This document shows, piece by piece, positions 58,555-64,000 of a stretch of DNA of 64,000 bases. Numbering within the stretch: position 1 is the first letter of the stretch; each line of letters opens with the position of its first letter. The position numbers and the translations under genes were made by a program. Below the pieces are notes generated by a model. The model did no database searches, was not told where the DNA came from, and saw only the letters and a list, made by a program, of their open reading frames with translations. Source of the DNA: Schistosoma mansoni (Eukaryota; Platyhelminthes; Trematoda; Strigeidida; Schistosomatidae); contig NC_031497.1 in assembly GCF_000237925.1 (NCBI RefSeq), forward strand, positions 22,077,249-22,141,248, written 5' to 3'.

Positions 58555-61250
58555 TTAATATCCTTCCGTTTATTGTTAGCTATCTATTTTTTCTTTTGAC
58601 TCGTTATTTTTAATAAATTACTTGTATGCCTACCTGAAGTAGACTGTTATTATTTATCGCATTTCACAATACCTTTACCCTATTAGTTTTCCTCAGTGCA
58701 TAGTTCTATATCATAGTGGATGCCAGATACAACTAACAGCTGTAAACAATTTCGATGTTAATTTTGGGGAAGATAAAAGGGTTACTTTCGATGCACTCCC
58801 CCTCAATAAGGGAATTACTCTTTTTACCCCAGGATGGAAAAATCGACGTTTTGGTGCATTGTCGCACATATTCACACTGACTTCTCTTGAGTATTTTCTC
58901 GAAATTTCCCCAAAGTTAGCCTTTATTTCCCCATTTTTGTTTCCCTGGGAGGTGTTTACGTAATTCCTACCTGCAGTACATCATAATTGTAACCTTTCGT
59001 GGTTTCTCCTATACCTCGTCAGAACGGTTCATCGGAAAGGATATACTCAGAACCTTAATATTTTGCATGTGTAAAGCGATATTCTTTCTCTAGCTGGTGC
59101 TCTATGTGAACCGCTGTTTTTGGTTTATAAGTGTTTACTATCATTTCTTCCATATAATCGTGCATTAGCCATGATGTCACTCTAAATTCCTACAAAGTAT
59201 TCCGGTTGTATGTTCAGTGTATAGTGTATAATGTCCTCATTATCGCGATCGTGATAAAAAAACTTCAATGTTCTGACCAAATACATTTCTTATGTAACAA
59301 CAAATATTTACGTAAATACCTTATCATTTCCGAAGCTCATTTTATCAGTGACCCGATACATAAAACTCGATTCAGCTGTCTCATTTGTAGTTCAGACCCA
59401 CCCAATTCATTTCAATTTACCTGGTAGCGAAGTAAATAAACCTGTTTGTGGTTGCCGAGTTACATCAAGTTGATTAAAAGAAATTAAACGTAGTTTGACT
59501 TTATTGACTGACTAGACAGGTAGTTAGAGATTAGTCAACTTGCTGGTGACTAAAATCCACTTGTTTCATTTGAGTCAACTTTAAAAAAAGTGGGCTCGAG
59601 CAAAATTTCCCTCACTCCATGTGCTTTAACCTCCATAATCTTTTATATTGAGAAGTTACGTTTTGGTGAATGAGGGTAGTTTGGCTTATCTTCCTTTTTC
59701 GTGTTTAAAATGACCCTGTAAGTTAGGCGAATGAAAATATTTCATGTTTTGGGTCTTAAATGTCTAAATAATCATATGCGTACCGAATGGATTTGGTGTA
59801 GTAAATATATAAACTAGGTGTCACAACGAATGTTTCTAGCTCTTTACAGTGAAAGGTATTAATCAGTTAGTCCCCCCTCTTACTCTTGTACTTTTGAGGG
59901 AAATATTAGACATTGAGAATGTTTGTTGTGTCTATTGTTGGACTAAACAACTAATCTGCTTTGTTAACTCATTCTTATCAACAAGAAGGCTTCATCTTAA
60001 TTGTACATAGAACCACAATGCGTCATATATTACCAAATAGCTGAACTATGTGGCATCATTATTCTGTGATATTTTGATGGGTTGCATTTCTGCGAATGCC
60101 AAACTTCAGCGGCTTTTTCTGATTGTTCATGCCAAGTAACTTTTGGATTGGAAGTCATTTACCATAATTTCATATGATTCTAGTTCTCAACTCTGTCGTT
60201 GGCTTAATAGGTCAAATCACTGTTGAATATTGTCTTTATCCACCAATTATCATGTGTAAGTTAGAGTCTAGCATAGAAGTCAGTCACAACGTAGAACTTC
60301 GTACGTACGTACATCAGTTCGAGTTGCCATACCATATTAGCACAGAGATGAAGTTGTCGGTTCGAATCCCATAGTGGTAGAAGTAGTAAGAGTATAAGCA
60401 TTATGTGAAAGATTAGGCCTTTGGGGCCTAAAATTTCTGAGAAGCTTCTGTCACTTCCGTTTCTTTATGGTTGGGAAAAACCTTTTCTGAATTTTGATAT
60501 TCTTAAAATCGATTTGGAAATTTTTGGAGATTCGTATTTTTTTTTTCAAGTTCTGCTGGATTACCATGTCTTTCTGTGTAGCTTAGGTATTTCTTTGGCA
60601 CATGTTAAGATTCCAAGAGATGGCTTTTCAATATGAAAAGCGTCACAATCGACACAATTTTGTCCACACTAAAAGGATCTTTTCCTTTATTTTAACTAAG
60701 GCCCAATTTTCCCATTGAAAGATTACAAATATATTATTTTATTATCATAAGAATAACCAACCATAGATATAACCAGTATGTGACGATTGACATGCTTTTA
60801 AATTTTTCAAAAACATCAAATGTTTAGAAACTTCAGTGTACGAACTAAATGTTTGTCTTCATTTAGGTCACATACTTTTTGTACAAGGTACTTTTGGTTG
60901 ACAAGTAGTGGTTCAAAGACTAGAATGTGGTTATTGCATTATGTATACTAATGCGCCAAAATATCAGTAGGATCTGATTTTAGAGAACTCAAGTAAACGG
61001 TATGAAAAACATCCGCCACAAAATATGCTTGTACTGAGTTGTATGAATTCGGTTGTTCGCACTGTTTTTTTTTTTCAAAATAACGACTACTAAATATACT
61101 GCGTTAATATGTGAAACTTTTACTTTTGCCCAGACATGGATGAACACAAATTCCTTACCAGATCTTGACAACTTTGAGCAAGATAAAGCCCTGGCTTTCG
61201 CATATTGAGACGGCACAATGCGCATGGTCGTGTTGATCTGGTCGCCAGGC
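58555..61250. other. No supported gene; one isolated pol III B box
   Basis: A perfect GGTTCGAATCCC at 60359-60370 sits in a stretch that looks like a decayed tRNA-derived SINE, but no A box or hammerhead could be found. The block 58770-58950 is rich in CCCC/GGGG words. The rest is AT-rich and featureless. Confidence 0.4.
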
Positions 61251-61256
61251 TAAGCT

Positions 61257-62147
61257 ATGTGCATTACAGGAGATCATGATACTCCTTTTATTTCTCCGTG
61301 TCACTTTTTACTCGATCGAAAAAAATCACACTTATTTAATTCTACTAACAATTTGTCTTCAAATAATTGCAAACAACAAAAACCTATACACAACAGTGCC
61401 TTATTTCCAAATATTTGCTCATCAGCTAAATTTATTACAACTGAACGTTCGGGAATTCTGATAATCCTGTTTATATTGTTGGGTGATATACTTTGTACAA
61501 CAGCCAGGTTCACACATTTATCTGAAAAATTCCAAACAGTAGCTGAAGACAAGAATAGTGAGCTTGTATTCCTGAATTCTCCTGCTTCATCCTCAGTATT
61601 CAAACCAGCAAGATTTACTCGACGAACAAGCAAACCATCTGGCAAAGTAGATACTCGTAAGACTGATATGAAAACGTACTTGAACAAAGCTCGAAGACAT
61701 TTATCATTTGACGGACAAATGGAAATAAAGTTTTTGAGTTCCGAACTTGTTGAATTTATTTGCCACCGACTTCCTGATCCATGTGCTCGCGCTGCTTATC
61801 TTCGTCAGCATGTCAGACACGATTTGTGTTTTCGTTTGCCTTTATTGTATCTTCTCCCATATACTGATTCTCGTTTGGATAAACCATATTTGTCGGAATA
61901 TAAACCTGGAACTTGTAAAGGAAGTCTATCTCATCTCATATACCTACCTTCAGACAGTATTTTTGAACAGTTTCTGACTCCGGTCCATATATGTGAACGC
62001 AGTCTACTTTCGCTAAAAAAGATAATGGACGATAATTTAACTTCACATTTTGGAATATTTGACGATCTACTAGAAAAGTCGTTTTGTGTTAAACCATTTG
62101 ATTCCCGCCCTAACGTAACAGGAGAATGCCAATGTCAGGAGTGTCAA
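61257..62147 (+). CDS. First coding exon of a NALF/FAM155-like (NALCN auxiliary factor) protein, 3' part off-window
   Basis: The exon encodes 297 residues from the ATG at 61257 to a consensus donor, CAA then GTAAGT, phase 0. A single membrane segment at residues 66-82 (ILIILFILLGDILC) is followed by TTARFTH. FAM155 proteins have a like-placed segment with LLSD-L..C..A-LT. Further on come basic linkers and cysteines at 169, 176, 191, 220, 246, 277, 291, 293 and 296, with YKPGTCKGSLSHLIYL and CERSLLSLKK...FDDLLEK resembling FAM155's YLSFCNSYTLWEL and CRQCVEAY...FESVLHK. NALF proteins chaperone the NALCN sodium-leak channel in the ER. The match is by eye and short, so the family call is tentative. 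The exon itself is well supported. Confidence 0.6.
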
Positions 62148-62629
62148 GTAAGTATTATTTGTAAAAACACTTGTTCATGTATACACGATGACCTTCTTAG
62201 TTTTCTTATATGGTTTCATTATATTTTGAACATTTTAAACTTTGCTTTAACTATGATACAATAACCAAAGATTAGACCTAACCATCACGTCCTAATTGAA
62301 GAATGAATGACTTACGAGTTAATTTCCTGCAATCACATACGATACTTTGTATGTATTTTGCGTTAATGTTTTGTGTATAAGCACGTAACTTAATTGCTTA
62401 AAAACCCCCTATTCTCGCTTAGCCGTCTTGTTCCCTATTTCTAATAATTCGTGGGCTTAAGTCAATAATATGATTTCGTGAGCACCCATCACTTGGTCAT
62501 ATCATATCATTGTGTCCATCTATCACTTAACATTCATTAATTTCAAATGTCTAGAATTTGGTCTAACTATTAAAAAGCCTCTCCCATAAACAAACTAGGC
62601 TTATAAAAACATTTCATGTAAAAGCTTGA

Positions 62630-63157
62630 GATTTATTTATTTATTTAAACACTTAAATATTGGTACAAGGAAGCACCAGATACATATGCGCCATACAAAT
62701 CTCATTCGATTTGCTTGAGGGCTGTGATACTGCCCAGGTGCCCAGACTGAAGCAGGTGGTTTTCTTAGGGGGCCACACCCGGAGCCTTTGACCGAAAGAT
62801 CTGATCCACAAGGCAGTGGAGCATCGTAAGGAGATGCAGTCCCATGGTAGCCGGTGACCAACGGTTGGTTCATACGCCATTTGTTCCTTCAGGATACTGG
62901 AGCCCATGTGCATCATTGGTTTGGAATCAGGGTTTTCCAACTCCCCTAGGTGGACTCGCCGTGTTCACCAACCCGGTTAAAGCGCCGGACATTCGCTTTT
63001 CGTCCTCTCAATTTCGTAAACAACAGTGATGCCACGAGAAGGCAGTGAGTAGGACTTCCCTGGCAGAGGCTGTATATTCGCGTGGTCATGTGAGAGCATT
63101 TCGAGAGAGAGAGCGGACTCTCCCCACTCTCGGCCGTACCAGGGCATTTGGGGGCAC
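62630..63157 (-). repeat. (TAAA)n-tailed dispersed repeat, copy 4
   Basis: This is a complete copy on the minus strand, from GCCCCCAAATGCCCTGGTACGG (63157 side) to the tail TTTATTTATTTATTT on the left. It is close to copy 3. It lies within the intron after the NALF-like exon. Confidence 0.8.
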
Positions 63158-63159
63158 AA

Positions 63160-64000
63160 TAAACAAGAATAAACATACCGTAATAATTGTAAAGCATGAG
63201 GAATTTGTGAAGGAAAATGTACTTCTCACGTTGAACAGTCTTCACATCAGTTTACAAGAAATGTAAATCAAATCACAAAGCGTTATTTTTCTTACGAAAG
63301 GGATTCCATTTTTAGAGGTTAATCACTTCAAGACAAGTTCCAGTGGTGTACTAAACTCAGCACGAACATTGAACTGTACTTTTTGCACCCGATTTAACTC
63401 TTTGTAAAAGCATTGGTTACTCATTTACTCCCGGAAAGGTATCCTTTTGTTTCCAGGTAAATGCAAAAGTGAGATTCTACTAAAGATACCGGACATATGT
63501 CTCCTAGTAATTGCAATAAGTATCCTTTTAATCAAGGTGTTAGTTACTTACTTGCTGTACCTTCTAGATGTGTTTGACCACCCGAAGATCTGAAGATCTC
63601 AATAAATGATCTTCAAAAGAATTAAAGTTTGCCGTTGCTTTATTATATCTGTTTGCATGAACGTTTATTTTATTACAGAAGTTTCGTAGTTTAATCCACC
63701 TAACTTTTTAGCGGTACCAGGTTCACTACTTCATCGACTAACCTTGTCTTCTTGACTAGAACCTAACACTAAAACTTAACCTTTTTAGCTCAATAGTTCT
63801 TTCATATACGAAGAATGTTTGGATGACACCTAAGGTCGATTACCGACAAGCTAATGTCTTAAACATTCAATGATCATATATCCTAGTGGTTAACTAGGTC
63901 AAAGTATTCTTTTCCTTGGATAAGGTTTACAATATACCAAAGTCAGATTTTCACTCAAGCTTTTCAATATATCCCACAACCTTCCCATCACCTTCAATTA
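63160..64000. other. No feature recognised
   Basis: This is AT-rich intron or intergenic DNA to the window end. Confidence 0.5.

Noticed and set aside
60359-60370. tRNA gene at a perfect B box
   Set aside because: No cloverleaf, acceptor stem or A box could be assembled; more likely a decayed SINE head.
1-64000. CRISPR arrays, bacterial operons, rRNA genes or prophage
   Set aside because: Nothing of the kind is visible; spliced genes and LINEs show an animal genome.

Overview
The window is AT-rich, repeat-laden animal DNA that almost certainly comes from a blood fluke (Schistosoma or a close relative). The strongest evidence is a set of short tRNA-derived SINEs that carry hammerhead ribozyme cores, the signature of the schistosome Sm-alpha family. 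RTE- and CR1-type LINE pieces, long introns and two fixed 200-base N gaps fit a draft trematode genome. The species cannot be fixed from the sequence alone.

Three host genes are supported. (1) A minus-strand gene in 3.5-9.6 kb encodes a BAHD1-like chromatin protein: one long N-terminal exon and two short exons that together hold a BAH domain with matching splice phases. Its 3' end lies beyond the left edge. (2) A minus-strand gene in 36.5-46.15 kb encodes a flavin amine oxidase of the spermine/polyamine oxidase class. Four exons join in frame to 916 codons, with a serine-rich tail of about 330 residues and a basic patch that looks like a nuclear localisation signal. (3) A plus-strand first coding exon at 61.26-62.15 kb encodes an N-terminal membrane segment and a cysteine-rich region reminiscent of NALF/FAM155, the auxiliary factors of the NALCN sodium-leak channel; the rest lies to the right. 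A fourth, unidentified plus-strand gene is possible from three exon-like pieces, all phase 0, at 14.24, 22.37 and 27.75 kb.

Layout: 0-3.06 kb, an APE-type LINE cut by the window edge. 3.5-9.6 kb, the BAHD1-like gene. 9.87-10.98 kb, a CR1-type LINE 3' end. 11.54-11.95 kb, an inverted pair of hammerhead SINEs. 15.2-18.55 kb, CR1 and RTE fragments and two more hammerhead SINEs. 18.68 kb, N gap. 19-36 kb, mostly decayed repeats and weak exon candidates. 36.1-46.2 kb, the oxidase gene, whose 5.6-kb second intron holds an almost full RTE LINE, a truncated (TAAA)n-tailed repeat and a 195-bp fold-back. 46.65-47.19 kb, another (TAAA)n-tailed repeat. 48.9-50.09 kb, an RTE LINE nested in an LTR-like repeat. 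50.98-52.26 kb, a hammerhead SINE and a CR1 LINE. 53.58-53.9 kb, an LTR-like repeat. 55.3-56.9 kb, a broken Ty3/gypsy fossil. 57.51-58.55 kb, a 357-bp inverted repeat around an N gap. 61.2 kb to the end, the NALF-like exon and a fourth (TAAA)n-tailed repeat.

The host genes are functionally unrelated as far as can be seen (chromatin repression, polyamine oxidation, possibly channel assembly). No operon-like or cluster logic links them. The most distinctive content is the ribozyme-bearing SINE set, in which one copy keeps every core base a hammerhead needs, and the way transposons have filled the introns of the oxidase and BAHD1-like genes.
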